A stretch of DNA of 64,000 nucleotides from the NCBI GenBank assembly GCA_905250115.1, contig CAJNOI010000170.1, positions 62,001 through 126,000 on the forward strand, read 5' to 3'. Below the pieces are notes generated by a model, which made no database searches, was not told the origin of the DNA, and saw nothing but the letters and a program-made list of their open reading frames with translations. Shown piece after piece: positions 41,513-54,550 of the stretch. The stretch comes from Adineta steineri. Taxonomy: Eukaryota > Rotifera > Eurotatoria > Adinetida > Adinetidae. The translations under genes were made by a program, and so were the position numbers. Positions within the stretch are counted from its first letter, which is position 1, and each line of letters begins with the position of its first letter.

Positions 41513-44500
41513 ATGCTCAGTAATCAAGGGGCAAGGACTAATGAGCAAGGCTTCGGAACCTGGTTGCGCCGACAGTGAGTGCCTGCTGTCCTTTTTCACG
41601 CAATACACAGTAATCGAATTTCTTTTTGCAGGCAAGAGTGGATGGGATGCCTACTTGCTAGTTGTTGTACTGCAACTGGCCTAATCACAATAGCTTCTGT
41701 CGTGGCCCTCAGCTTGGTCCCAGTCTATCTCAGCACAAGGGATATTACGGCAACAAATAAAGGTGAGTGAATGATAATAACTTTATAGAGGTCTTTATTT
41801 ATGGTTATTTATCATCATAGGGACGGTATTGAATTTGGCGTTTTCGACGGATTTCTCACCATCATCGGATAGTACGCGGCCAACTGTTGAAAACATGCAA
41901 GATTTGGCAAGACAGGTAGGCCTTTATTATTTCACGAATAGAAACTACTAGGATAAATCCATCTGCCGTTGCGGAGAGCTTCTTTTAAGTGTGTACAGAA
42001 CTGCAAATTTTTATCACATTTATCGTGCTTCAAAATATTATAAGCAAACTTTTCTGAATCATTAGGTATCTGCCCGATTGTTCCCAATCCATTTTATGCG
42101 ACATCAACAAACCTAAAATAATATATCCTTCAGTATATGTGTTCACTTTCCGTCTTTTTCTTTGTCTCGTAATCTAAAACCAACGTATATGTCTTTAGGT
42201 GAAATCATTGCGTCAACGTATCCATTATTTTTGACTGTTTCGTCAATGAATCATGATGAAAATATTAGCTGTCTATACTCTTTGTTCATGATTTTCATTT
42301 CGATAAGTAACGAAGGTTTACTTTTCAGCATGTTTGACTCTTTGTAGTGTCATATAAATCCATTAATATCATAACTATTCTACTTATGATACACCATAGT
42401 TTTTAAAACGAATTGAAAGAAAATAATCGAGTATTGCTCGATTTGTCTAAATTCATTCTATGGTTTTTTTGCAAATATAGTTATTTCCTATCAGTCCGCT
42501 GTTCGTGAACAGCAGTAATGACAGTCAAGTTTTAAGAGGAAATATGTTGTTGTACATTTTTTCAAGTTGTGAAAAAATTCTTTCAGAAGTTTTATATATA
42601 ACCGAAGTATACGAGACATAGAAATACTTACATACTTTATCTTGATTCTGCAAACAGATAGGTATTGGAATTAGACATGAATCAAATAATCATGGCTTCA
42701 GTCGTTTCAAAGAGACACTTACTCTTCGTTTTGGATTGTGCTGGAAAAAAATAGCTCTTTTTTTTTGCTTTTTCTAGGTTGAGAAGGAGGCCGGAATCGA
42801 TTCTGGTACATTAACAGCGACCGTTGCGCAATTCGCGAACCAAGCAGAAACGCGTGGACGCCGAAGGTAAGTGGTTTTTGTGTATAGGATATCATGAAGT
42901 AAATATCTTTGAATCTCTATAGTATATTTTCGTGTGATGCGAGTGGTAATACACCACTGACAGGTGACTTCCTCCAAACTACTTTCGCGGTATCATATCC
43001 AAAGCGGTGTGGCAACTTAATTACAAGCAATTGTGCAACAAGATTCCTCAACAATATCACCATTGCCATTCGCGGTCTTACTGTATTGAAGGCATCAATC
43101 CAACTAACACAGAGTGCATCAATTGAGCTTCAGCTTATGATTTGCTCGGTGACAAGTCAAACCACAAGTAAGTTTTTCTCTCTTCTTTATGTGCTTTCAT
43201 CCTTGCCTTAATAGAATATAGCATTTTCCCTTGTTCGACATCGGAAGAAAGGTAATGGGCATTTATCGAGAAAAATACTCGAAGATGCTCTAAAAAAACA
43301 TTGACATCTCCTTAGATTTCATAGTTTATTACTAATCCCTTTTCGTTTATGTACAGTCTAAACTATTTACAAATTACAGTCGAAAAGTTAATTATTTCTG
43401 AAAAAAACTGATTCCTTCAAACCATTTCTCAGTGAAAGCTCAATATAGCTCAGTTCACGTAGAAATTCAACTCAATAAGACCTGCTGAAAGAATATACAA
43501 AAACTAGGAATTCAGATGAAGTTTTGTACGATCATTTCGTAATAATATGCTCTTGTCTCATACGCCTTCTGCTGCGATACATTACAGAATAATAAATAAT
43601 TAGAAAAATAATATTATATGATCGGCGAATAATATTATATTAAAAATAAAAATGACATGCTTTATAGAAACTCCTGCATATTTTCATTATCTTCATACAA
43701 CCTGTTATTACAATGATAAGTGTTCTATAAAAGACGACGTATCTGTAGAAGAAAATGACCAAGTTGATGAATTAGTTTAAGAATAAGATTTTTTTATTAT
43801 TGTAATAAATAATCGAATCTCAGCCTATACAGTTATCTATAGACAAGACTACCTTGCAACAATGAGAATAATACTAATCATCGTTCTATGTTTTTTAGCA
43901 CAAACCTGCACCGACAACATTCATAACCAAGATGAAACAGATGTCGACTGTGGCGGTCGGTTTTGCTCAGCGTGTGCGGATACCAAGAGCTGTCTCGTAA
44001 ACGCAGATTGCTCAAATAACAATTGTGATGCAACAACAAAGACATGTTTATGTAAGTTCAATAGAAAGAGAAAGGCTGTGGGAGTGAGGTCTAACTTACT
44101 CTCAACCTTCTTTAAACTACGATTCATTCACTACCTAAAACACAACTTAATTTATTTATTACTTTTTAGCCATGAAATGCAACGCGTCGATCAATTGTAA
44201 TGCAACAGGCGGCAGCGGTAACTGTGTTCTAACGACAACTCAAGCCAACGCTTATACATGCACTGCATGTGCTTACGGTGTCAATACGACCAATGCACCA
44301 TGTCCAGGTACCTAATCTAGGAAAAAGCATCAGACAATACAGTTCATCTCATCCTTTCTATTTTCTTCTTTCAGCTAATCCATGCACCTCCGTTAAATGC
44401 AATTCGAATAGTGGCGGTGGTACTTGCACTGCACTTAGTGATGGAACAGCCAGTTACAAATGCACAAGTTGTACCTATGGTGAAAACGTCTCCAACGGAC

Positions 44501-47500
44501 CGTGTGCAGGTAACTGATCTTGAACGAACTGTCTCGAAATACGTGTTCTTTCTNNNNNNNNNNCAGGTAACTGATCTTGAACGAACTGTCTCGAAATACG
44601 TGTTCTTTCTCTCTGTTTCCAGCTACTCCATGCACCTCGGTTAATTGCAATTCAAACAGTGGCGGTGGCATGTGCACTCCACTTAGTGATGGAACAGTCA
44701 ATTACAAATGCACAGGTTGTTTTAATGGTGTGGATGTCTCCAACGGACCCTGCCCAGGTAACTGATCATCAGCGAAGTGTCTGAGAACACGTATTCTTTC
44801 TTGTTATTTGCAGGTACTTCGTGCACACTAAACCCCTACACTAGGATGTGTGTCGGTGTGTGAGTGTGAGTCACTTCTTTTTCTTCATCATTACTTAAAG
44901 CTACCCTCACCTTTCTTTCACGATAAATAAATGAACATTCTTAACATAACCTCACCATTCAAAGATACCTAATAAAATGTCATCATACAGATAGTGATTA
45001 TACATCCCACCCATTCTCTAAACCCTACAGGTAACACCCACAGACACTACACGACTACCGTCCAAGACACTTACAATTAGAATATACAGGAACTTCGTTT
45101 GAATCTTTAATTTATGGTGTCTCTATTCAAAGACTATGTTTCTTTATAGTACCTTTGTGTCAAAACAATGTACAAGACACGGGTGAAACTGATGTTGATT
45201 GCGGTGGTACAACTGGGTGTAATAAATGTGCCGACACAAAGACGTGCAATGTAGACACAGATTGTGTGAATTACAAGTGTCTTCAGAACCAATGCATTCG
45301 TAAGTGACTAGCATAAAAGAAAAGAGTGAGCAGTAATGTTTCATCATATCTTTCAGCACTCTGCAACAACATGGTAAAAGATCCCACTGAGAGTGATGTT
45401 GATTGTGGTGGTACAAGTGGATGTGGTCCATGTGCTGATAATTTAATATGCACTCAAGACGCAGATTGTGTCAATACCAAGTGTCTCAACACCAAATGCG
45501 CTCGTAAGTGACTATCATAAAAAAAGCGAGTAAGCATTAATGTTTCATCATATCTTTCAGCACTGTGTCAAAACCAACGAAAAGATTCGACTGAAAGTGA
45601 TGTTGATTGCGGTGGAACAAGTGGATGTGGTAGTTGTGCTGATATGTCAACGTGCACTGGAGACGCAGATTGTCTTAATACCAAATGTCTTAACAACAAA
45701 TGCGCTCGTAGGTGATTATTGTGATGGATACAATTGAGATCTAATGTATTCAAATATTTTTCAGCCCTCTGTCAAAACCAGCGAAAAGATCCCACTGAAA
45801 GTGATATTGACTGTGGTGGTACAACTGGGTGTAATAAATGTGCTGACACGAAGACGTGCAATGTAGACACAGATTGTGTGAATAACAAGTGTCTTCAGAA
45901 CCAATGCATTCGTAAGTGACTAGCATAAAAGAAAAGAGTGAGCAGTAATGTTTCATCATATCTTTCAGCACTCTGCAACAACATGGTAAAAGATCCCACT
46001 GAGAGTGATGTTGATTGTGGTGGTACAAGTGGATGTGGTCCATGTGCTGATAATTTAATGTGCACTCAAGACGCAGATTGTGTCAATACCAAGTGTCTTA
46101 GCAGCCATTGCGCCCGTAAGTTACTGCCTCATTCGAGAAGGCTGACCACCAATGTATTAACATATTTTTTAGCACTCTGTCAAAACCAACGCAAAGATTC
46201 GACTGAAAGTGACGTTGACTGTGGTGGCACAAGTGCATGTAGTAGATGTACCGATACGTTAAAGTGCACCGCAGACACGGATTGCGTGAATAACAAGTGT
46301 CTCCAGAATAAATGCATTCGTAAGTGACTGTCGTAGTGTAAGAGAGTGAGTATTAATCAATTCCCATCTCTTTCTAGCGCTTTTGTGTCAAAACGGTGTA
46401 CAGGACACGGGCGAAACCGATATTGACTGTGGTGGTACGACTGGATGTGCTACATGTGCTGACACGAAGATGTGCACTGTAGACGCAGATTGCGTCAATA
46501 ACAAGTGTCTTCAGAATAAATGCATCCGTAAGTGACTATTGTAGCGCCAATGATTGATCATTAACCAACTCTGATGTCGTTATAGCACTTTTGTGTCAAA
46601 ACGGTGTACAGGACACGGGTGAAACCGATATTGACTGTGGTGGCATGACTGGATGTGCTACATGTGCTGACTCAAAGACGTGCACTGTAGACGGAGATTG
46701 CGTGAACAACAAGTGTTTGCAGAGCAAATGCATTCGTAAGTGGCTATCGTAATCTAATTAAGTTAGCATGAATCTTTGATGTTGTCTTTATAGCACTTTT
46801 GTGTCAAAACGGTGTACAAGACACGGGTGAAACTGATTTTGACTGTGGTGGTAGCACTGGGTGTGTTACATGTGCTGACACGAAGATGTGCATTGCAGAC
46901 ACAGATTGTGTCAATAACAAGTGTCTTAGCAGCCATTGTGCGCGTAAGTGACTGTCGTAGAGAAAAAGACTGAGCACTAATTTATTATCATGTCTTTCAG
47001 CACTCTGTCAGAACTTAGTGCAAGATCCCAATGAAAGTGATGTTGATTGCGGTGGCACAAGTGCATGTAGTAGATGTGCGGATGGGTTGATGTGCACTGT
47101 AGACACAGATTGCGTCAATAACAAGTGTCTCCAGAACAAATGCATCCGTGAGTGACTATCATAGTGTAAGAGAGTAAGCATTAATCTATTTTCATGTCTT
47201 TACAGCACTTTTGTGTCAAAACGGTGTACAGGACACGGGTGAAACTGATGTTGACTGTGGTGGTAGCACCGGGTGTGCTACATGTGCGGACATGATGGTG
47301 TGCATTGTGGGCACCGATTGTGCGAGCAATAACTGTGTTATGAGTACGTGTGCAGACTCATGCTTTTCTGGAGATGATAATGTTACATTGGCTGATGGAA
47401 GCCTAAGAGCTATACGTGATCTTCAGGTTGGCGACTTAGTTTGGACAATATCCGATGATACAAAGACGTTGGTTTTATCTGAAGTTTTTGTTATGCCACA

Positions 47501-48691
47501 CAATGTACGAAACAGAATAGGTAAATCTTCATATTCTTCAAACCTTGTCGTTTGTGCGTTCTGTACTCAACCTATTTGAGTATTGTTAGAAGTTCCTGTA
47601 GAAGCCATTTTTAATTGAGAATAACTATTGACTTGAACAAGTTTCAAGATCTTCACATAATGCTTAAGTCAGTATTTAAGAGTATACTTTTATGTCAAAT
47701 AATAACAACGCACTATGCGTAAAAAAACCGTAGTATAATAAAACTTTAGAGAGTTTATGAGAGTACGATGTATATTTTCATAAATCGGTTTATATATCCT
47801 GTTTAAGTATATGAAAGAATTTACATAAGTGTTTATGAAGAAATCTCTCAGCCTCATATCCACTAAACACAAAAGGAAACAAACGGTACTGAACGAAACA
47901 ATAGCATATAGTTTTTTTTAAAGCATTTATTATGTAAATCAAGATAATATCTTCAGTAGAAAACATCAGTGTATCCTTAAAAACTTCAAAGAATGATTAT
48001 TATTAAGTATCTTACTTATCGTTTAAACGTATCCTCGATTTAGAATTGGTTTTAGATTTTAGCAGACTCCCTCGATAGTAAATTTTGTTGTTCATACCTT
48101 TTCTACAATTGATAACACATTTCTTCGGCTAATTTAGTTCGTTTCTACACGGTCGAAACAGTTACTGGTCATCGCTTTAGCCTTACTAGTACACACTATG
48201 TTCGTGTTTCACATTTTGAATACTTGTCAGCTTCTCAGTTGATATTGAATCATAGTTTGTATGTAATCGATAAAACAGCTGGTAATATTAGAGAAGCTCG
48301 CATTCGAAGCATTATAATTGAAGACAAGCAAGGCGCTTTCAATCCATTAACATTACATGGGACACTTCTGGTCAATGGAATTTTTGCTTCATCATATACG
48401 AGAGCATTTGGTTGGTCACATGAAACCTTTCAAAATATGGCCACACCGTTTCGATTATTGTATTATGTAACCAAATATCTAGGTATTCATCAAGCCATCT
48501 GGGCAAACAATGATGAATTTGTTTGGGCAGCGAAACCATTTCTTTATCTTGATAAATTAAATTACTATATCCCATTTACATCAACGATTATTTGTCTTTT
48601 CGTCACCTTTCATTTAATATACGTTACCTACAATTTTATAATAAGGAAATGTAACCAATTAACAAACTTTATGAACTGGAAAAACTTTTAA
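41513..48691 (+). CDS. membrane-anchored Cys-repeat protein with C-terminal Hint (hog-type) autoprocessing domain
   Basis: Twenty-one exons join in one frame (about 1177 aa): 41513-41574, 41632-41762, 41821-41915, 42778-42866, 42923-43167, 43899-44051, 44170-44307, 44375-44509, 44623-44757, ten repeat exons from 45150 to 47147, 47206-47520 and 48138-48691. Exon 2 encodes a signal-anchor helix (ITIASVVALSLVPVYL). Exons 3-5 form a unique domain. Exons 7-9 encode EGF-like Cys repeats (NPCTSVKCNSNSGGG). Exon 6 and exons 10-20 each begin a Cys module with ETDVDCGG..GC..CAD. The end is a Hint domain: CFSGDDNV (nucleophile Cys), then after a 617-bp intron TVETVTGHRFSLTSTHYVRV (TxxH block B) and GTLLVNGIFASSY. 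A C-terminal hydrophobic segment follows. Known Hint domains self-cleave and can attach a lipid; activity here is inferred. An in-frame ATG at 43862 with a signal-like sequence could start a shorter form. Confidence 0.75.
44554..44563. other. assembly gap (10 N) flanked by a 47-bp direct duplicate
   Basis: The 47 bases before the gap (44507-44553) are identical to the 47 bases after it (44564-44610). They start at an exon/intron junction (CAG|GTAACTG). Either the gap is an unmerged overlap, or one or more near-identical exon copies are missing. Confidence 0.9.
45150..47360 (+). repeat. tandem exon array (11 units, about 205 bp period)
   Basis: Each unit is a 147- or 150-bp phase 1-1 exon plus a 57-58-bp intron. 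The coding consensus is LCQN...D..E(T/S)DVDCGG(T/S)(T/S)GC..CAD...C..D.DCVN.KCL...C. Units at 45357 and 45969 are nearly identical including intron sequence, revealing a higher-order three-exon period of about 612 bp. Confidence 0.9.
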
Positions 48692-50683
48692 TCATTATTT
48701 TAACTCATACTTCTTTTATTGATTTAATCAAAAAGTGATTTGGACTTATTTTCATACGAAATATTTGACAATATATGTGACGTTATTTCTAAGTAGGAGA
48801 AATGAATAGTATATACAGCTGCTATTCATTACCGTCTGCTCTTCTACTTTCTTTCTTTCTTTTATATTTTATGACTTTGGTATTTTTTATTAATCTTCTC
48901 ATATATTTTCCTAACTCATTTTTTTTTGAAACTGTTCGTTAAAGCTGTGTTCTGGTTGTTATTCTTCGAGGGTGTGGGCGTGTGCGTCTCTGTTCCTTGT
49001 TGATATAACGAGAACAGTCACCCACGCTCACACCCAAAGAAGTGCTTTTCATCAAGTCTTACTTCTTACATCTTCACTTATGTTATAATAATCATTTCAT
49101 GAAATATAATCCGAAAAAATGAAATGCTACAATTTTTAGCATCCACTGCATCTCAGTGGTTTATCAATGGCGACTGCTACATGTTAAAGAGAATTTTTTT
49201 CTTATGTAGGTTCATTCTCATAATATATCAGTGCTAAGTTATATGTGCCTAAACAAATTTTTTTCTTGTTCAAGGCAGTATTGTCAGTATGCTAATGCTA
49301 AGCAATACACCACTGTGATAAAACTGGATCCGGAGATTGTTAGATATAACCGGGCGCTCATGATCTTAGACCCGACGGATATTGTATAATGAAGAATTCA
49401 TAATATATTATAAAATATTTCATATTGTTTTCAGTTGACACATGTAATGATTGCAAAGACTGAAATAAAATGTCTTTACTTGCAGATTTTTCATAACAAT
49501 ATAAATGACTGATGTATTAAAAATTTCATAGGAATCAAGTTTCAAAATGATTGGTCTAATTATGTTTAAATTAATGTCATGATGAATAATATTTACAGTT
49601 AGATAATTTCTTTCGATTATACAAGCAACTTGAATGAACAAATATTTTATCTGTTATAGGTTACTCTCGTTTGAAAAATCTTTCCTATTATTTACTTAAG
49701 ATCAAGATCCAACATAATATTGATATTTTGTTGAGAGACAGAGAGAAAGTAACTCTTAAGCAAAAGAAATAGTAAATTGAAAGTAGTTTATAAATCATTA
49801 CTGTATAGTTGATTAATTTAAGAATATTGTCGACGTATTTTTTATTTCATATGAATACATAGATATAACAGATAGATCCAGTCGACAATTTAGTCTTCTT
49901 TTCATGTTATTATCACACATGACAAATGTCTTTTGCTTTTGTAATTATATTTTTAATTTTGATAAATTATAAATTTAAATAGTTTAAGTCAGTTACTAAA
50001 TTATTTCTACTACACTTTTAGACTATAACTTACGCATATCAAAGGTTTTTTGTATAAAAAATCTGAAAGAAAAGAATGATTCATCAAGTCTAGAGTATCA
50101 ATTTTCTTCTTTCTTGGAGAACTTTAAAATAAATATGATCAGATCATTTCACAGTTTACTGTCAAAATATATTTTTCATTATTTCGGAGCATTAATTGAG
50201 TTCTATGATTTTGTATTGTATTTAGACATACAAAGAAATCTCCGATATTTAAATCAACAATATAGGTTTTCTTCTTTCATCGCCCCCATCGATCTTCATT
50301 TATCAGTATTTATATATTCTTGTAATTGCAGATCAAATTCAATGTTCAATATAGGAACAGTAACAAGAAACTGTTTTTTTAATTATTCTTGTTGTGTTTG
50401 TAATGAATACTTACTTGCTCATTTCCTTTATTTTTCTTTGTAACATATGATTTTGAAAATATCATATATTGCAGTACTTGTCATGACTTTAACGAAATTA
50501 TTTAGATAAGATATCTCTCACTGGAAAAATCAGAACACTGTGATATATGAAATATAATTAAAACTGTTATTTAATATGTTGTTAAATAAGAGAGAAAGAC
50601 TAGTTAAGAGCAAGCATTGTGTTTTCTTTATATTTAAACACATCACAATATTTTACTGTTCATTCTGAAATCGGATTGAGACA
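48692..50683. other. intergenic stretch
   Basis: AT-rich with one GT inverted repeat (48966-49037). The open frame at 50114-50443 lacks an ATG start and family features, and I regard it as chance. Confidence 0.5.
48966..49037. repeat. TGTGGG-type inverted repeat 11
   Basis: TTCGAGGGTGTGGGCGTGTG is followed by CAGTCACCCACGCTCACACCC. It sits about 275 bp past the stop codon of the Hint-domain gene. Confidence 0.8.
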
Positions 50684-53639
50684 ATGATAGATATCAACAA
50701 ACGAGCGTTTTGCCATTTTACACTCAAAGATATCTTAAGTATTATATCTTCAGTTGCTATACCCATAGCTCTTGCTATTTATACTTCAATTGGATCTGAA
50801 CAACAAAAACAACAAGCTGAGAAGAAACAAAAGTTTGATTTTGAACAATCAAGAGAATTAAGACAACAAACACTTTATGATGAATTTTTAAATAATATTT
50901 ATAAATTAGATAAAGATGGTTATCTTAATGACATAAAAAATCCATGGGCATTTGCAAATGCATATTATCGTGCTGCTCATCGCCAATGGGATACAATACG
51001 TAATGCAGATGTTATACAATTTCTTAAAGAAAAACAATTAATTGGTAGAAATAATTGTAGTAATGGATGTCGAACGACAAAATTAGATGATATAATTCGT
51101 TTGAATGAATTAAGTTTTGATAATGTACGTCTAACAAGTGAAACTGGTATATTAAATAAGTTGAATTTACAATGCATTTCTTTTGATCAGATATCAATAT
51201 CAAATGGGGAATTTTTGTCTGTTAATTTAAATGGTGTGTCATTTGATGGAGCACGGTTAGATAACGTGAAATTTGATGGTTCATCTTTAGTTTGTGTTAG
51301 TTTTAATGGTGCAAATCTGACAGGTGCACACTTTTCAAACAGTGATTTATCAGGAGCTAAAATAACGGAAGATCAAATAAAGCAGGCATACTTTTATAAT
51401 GTAACTATGTCAAACGGAAAGAAGAGTGAAACTACATCTTCAACAACAACAAAAAAACCTATGACACAAATAACAACAATGCTAAAAACAAAAACATCCA
51501 CAGCATCATCGTTATCCTCAACAACATCATTAATAATAGCTCCATCAACACCATTGATAACAGCTCCATCAACATCATCATCATCATTATCATCAACAAC
51601 ATCATCGACATCGACATCCTCATCAACAACAGCATCAACAACAATAACAACAACATTAACAACATCAACAACAACAACAACATCAGTCGGTCAGTAGTAT
51701 GCTACACGAATCATAGTACCTTTTTTTAGTTGCCAATCGATCAATCGTTCTTCAGTTTGAGACAGTATACTCTTAGAAGTTCCTGTTTCTTATTTGCTGA
51801 ATATTTCTGATGATAAGTAATTTTCAAAGTTATACATACTATATCTTTGTAGTATTACTAAAATAGTTTCATTTGCTTTTATTTTTAAGAGATAGATTTG
51901 TGTAGAATTTTATACCGAATGAAATCCAGAATCTTTTAAGGGAGAACTCAGGTCAAAGCTACGACAATTGATGGTAGATCTACAAAATACAAAATTTACT
52001 CAGTTTTAACTTTATATGTAGATATCAAACTTTATATATTAGATTTTACTTTTCTATAAAGGTTTAGATGACTAAAGATATTAAGGGAATTAATATGTTC
52101 TGTAGAAAAGTAAAAGAAGACAAATTTTATTTCTTCTGGATCCCTCTGGTTCAGTTTAAACTTCTTGTATAAACTTCAGAAAAAATCAGTCATTCTCATT
52201 TCATCTTTCGAGGTATTCTATGTCTGTTCGTTTTAGTGAAGACGTAATTTAGTGATTGTTGCAAACTGTTAGTTGATCTCAATATGTTTTCGTCAAAATA
52301 TGTTTAGAATGTCACAAAATTATTTTTATATTGAAAAGATATTACACAGAATGATATCACATGAAAAAACGAATGTATTAACTGAGTTGTAGATTAATAA
52401 CTTTTCTAATGTCGAAATAGATTAAAACGTCGTTAATGACGATAAATAGAATCGGAAAAAGGATGTAAGTAGCGGGATTCTAAAAGATTACAATTAGTCA
52501 TAAATATAGCGGAATGATTTTATTGGTTGGTTGGTTTAATCTTGGTTGAAATCCTGTTTTTTGAATAATAAAAACTGTAATATAATTTTTTTTCTTGTTT
52601 ACCAGCCTGTAATAGTACATTTCTAAATCAAACTATTTACTCACTTGGTTTAAGCCCATATGCAGTAGCCGTAGCCGATGTGAACAACGACAATCAACCA
52701 GATATTGTTACTGCAAATTGGGTTTCGGGCACCGTCAGTGTTCTTCTCAATGCAGGCAACGACAATTTTTCTTCTCAAATTAATTACTCAGCTGGTTCAC
52801 AATCATATTCAGTAGCAATAGCCGATGTGAACAGTGACAATAAATCCGATATTATTATCGCAAATGGTGGTACACACACCGTCAGTGTTCTTCTCAATAC
52901 TGGCAACGGAAGTTTTTTTCCTCAAACTACTTACGCAGTTGATTTAGGTCCACAATCAGTAGTAGTAGTCGATGTAGACAGTGACAATAAACCCGATATT
53001 GTTACTGCAAATAGAGGTTCAAACACCATCAGTATTCTTTTCAACATTGGTAACGGCACTTTTCCTCCTAAAACTACTTACACAGTTGGTGCAGAACCAG
53101 TGTCAGTAGCAGTAGCCGATATGAACAGCGACAACAAACTCGATATTGTCACTGCAAATATGAAATCAAATACTGTCAGTGTTCTTCTCAATACAGGCAA
53201 CGGCACTTTTTCTCCTCAAACTACTTACGCAGTTGGTGCAATGTCAGTGGCAGTAGCAGTAGCTGATATAAACAACGATAATAAACCCGATATTATCACT
53301 GCAAATCAAGCTTCAGACACCATCACTGTTCTCCTCAACAAAGGTAATGGCAGTTTTTCTTCTCAAATTAATTACGCAGTTGGTAGAAGTCCACCATCAG
53401 TAGCAGTAGCCGACGTGAACAACGACAATCAATCAGATATTATCACTACAAACCAAAATTCAAATACTGTCAGTATTCTTCTGAACACAGGCAACGGCAC
53501 TTTTTTTCCTCAAACTACTTACGCAGTTGGTGCAGTTCCACAATCAGTAATAGTAGCTGATGTGAACCGTGACAATAAACCTGATATTATCGTTACAAAC
53601 TTTAGTGGCAATACCATCAGTATTCTCCTACACTGTTGA
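50684..53639 (+). CDS. pentapeptide-repeat + Thr linker + seven-blade FG-GAP protein
   Basis: Two exons, 50684-51689 and 52606-53639, joined by a 916-bp phase-1 intron, giving about 679 aa. Exon 1: a hydrophobic anchor (residues about 14-36, DILSIISSVAIPIALAIY), a charged coiled stretch rich in Gln/Lys, a middle region with conserved WAFANAYYRAAHRQWD, and pentapeptide repeats (about 150-225; SFDGARLDNVKFDGSSL...FNGANLTGAHFSNSDLSGA) forming a right-handed beta-helix. A long Thr/Ser linker ends the exon. Exon 2 encodes seven repeats of about 48 aa with the calcium-loop motif DVNNDNQPDI and NTVSVLLNTGNGTF, i.e. a complete integrin-alpha-like propeller. Splicing fuses TTTTTSV to ACNSTFLNQT. The likely role is membrane-associated extracellular binding. 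Two separate genes are possible, but exon 2 has no start or signal of its own. Confidence 0.78.
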
Positions 53640-53870
53640 AATTTAATTCTTTATCATACTCAACATCCTTATTGCCATTTTCTTACTTTACCAGCAATAT
53701 TGTTCCATAATTAACCACTTAACAATATGGAGCAAATAACAATGTTCGTTCGATACCAAAACTTTTTATAAAACTTTCTCATTATCAATATTTCATTAAA
53801 ACTCATTAATGCTTATACTTTCAGATCCTCGTACTATTTTTTTTTGTTTGAATCAATGGAGACCAAACTG

Positions 53871-53956
53871 ATGGGTGTGAGTGTGGGTGTAAGGGTAAGT
53901 GAGAGCCTGAGTCAAAACAAGAGACATCTACACTCAAATACACACCCACACTCAAA
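53871..53956. repeat. TGTGGG-type inverted repeat 12
   Basis: ATGGGTGTGAGTGTGGGTGT opens the left arm and ACACACCCACACTCAA closes the right arm, with a degenerate middle. Confidence 0.8.
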
Positions 53957-54385
53957 ATTTCGTTACACTATAAGATGAAACTGTGATTTATTGTTATAAG
54001 TAACTTACATTTAGAAATGAAATTATAAAAAGAAATAAGTTCTTCTAATGTATTTCTTATGTTTAATCTTTATTCACATTTTTATTCATTACATGTTGGT
54101 TAACTTCGACATATATTCTTTTTCGATGAAGCCAGATTGATAACACATTTGCATTGAATAAATATTCACCATAATCCCTATTTGAAACTTTCTAATCGAA
54201 TACCTTAATACATCATTGTCTCTGTAAACAAAATCGAAATTTATTTAATGAATATCTTCTTAATTTAAAAATATATATAAATAAATAGAACATTATAATC
54301 AATAAACAAACTTCACCGAATAAAACGGCCAATAGAAATCCTACTAAATCAATATTAATCAAAAATTGAAGAAATATAGTTAAAT

Positions 54386-54431
54386 AGGGTGTGAGTGTGG
54401 ATGTGACATAAGAATAACACCCACACCCATG
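54386..54431. repeat. TGTGGG-type inverted repeat 13
   Basis: AGGGTGTGAGTGTGGATGTG is followed after a short loop by AACACCCACACCCAT. It is one of the most compact copies. Confidence 0.75.
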
Positions 54432-54550
54432 GTATTGAAGAGGCTGTAAGAGAAGTGGTTAAAAGTCAAGAAAACACAAAACGCGAAACCTGTTAGCTCA
54501 CGCACAACGCTTTCACTGATTTTGATTCAGCACAGAAATAGTTAGCTTTA

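Larger units (their letters stand above)
53640..54550. other. convergent spacer with two GT inverted repeats
   Basis: It separates the 3' ends of the FG-GAP gene (+) and the mucin-like gene (-). Apart from the two inverted repeats listed, nothing recognised. Confidence 0.5.

Noticed and set aside
50114-50443. 109-aa open frame upstream of the pentapeptide gene
   Set aside because: Starts at TTG, not ATG; no motif; AT-rich composition.
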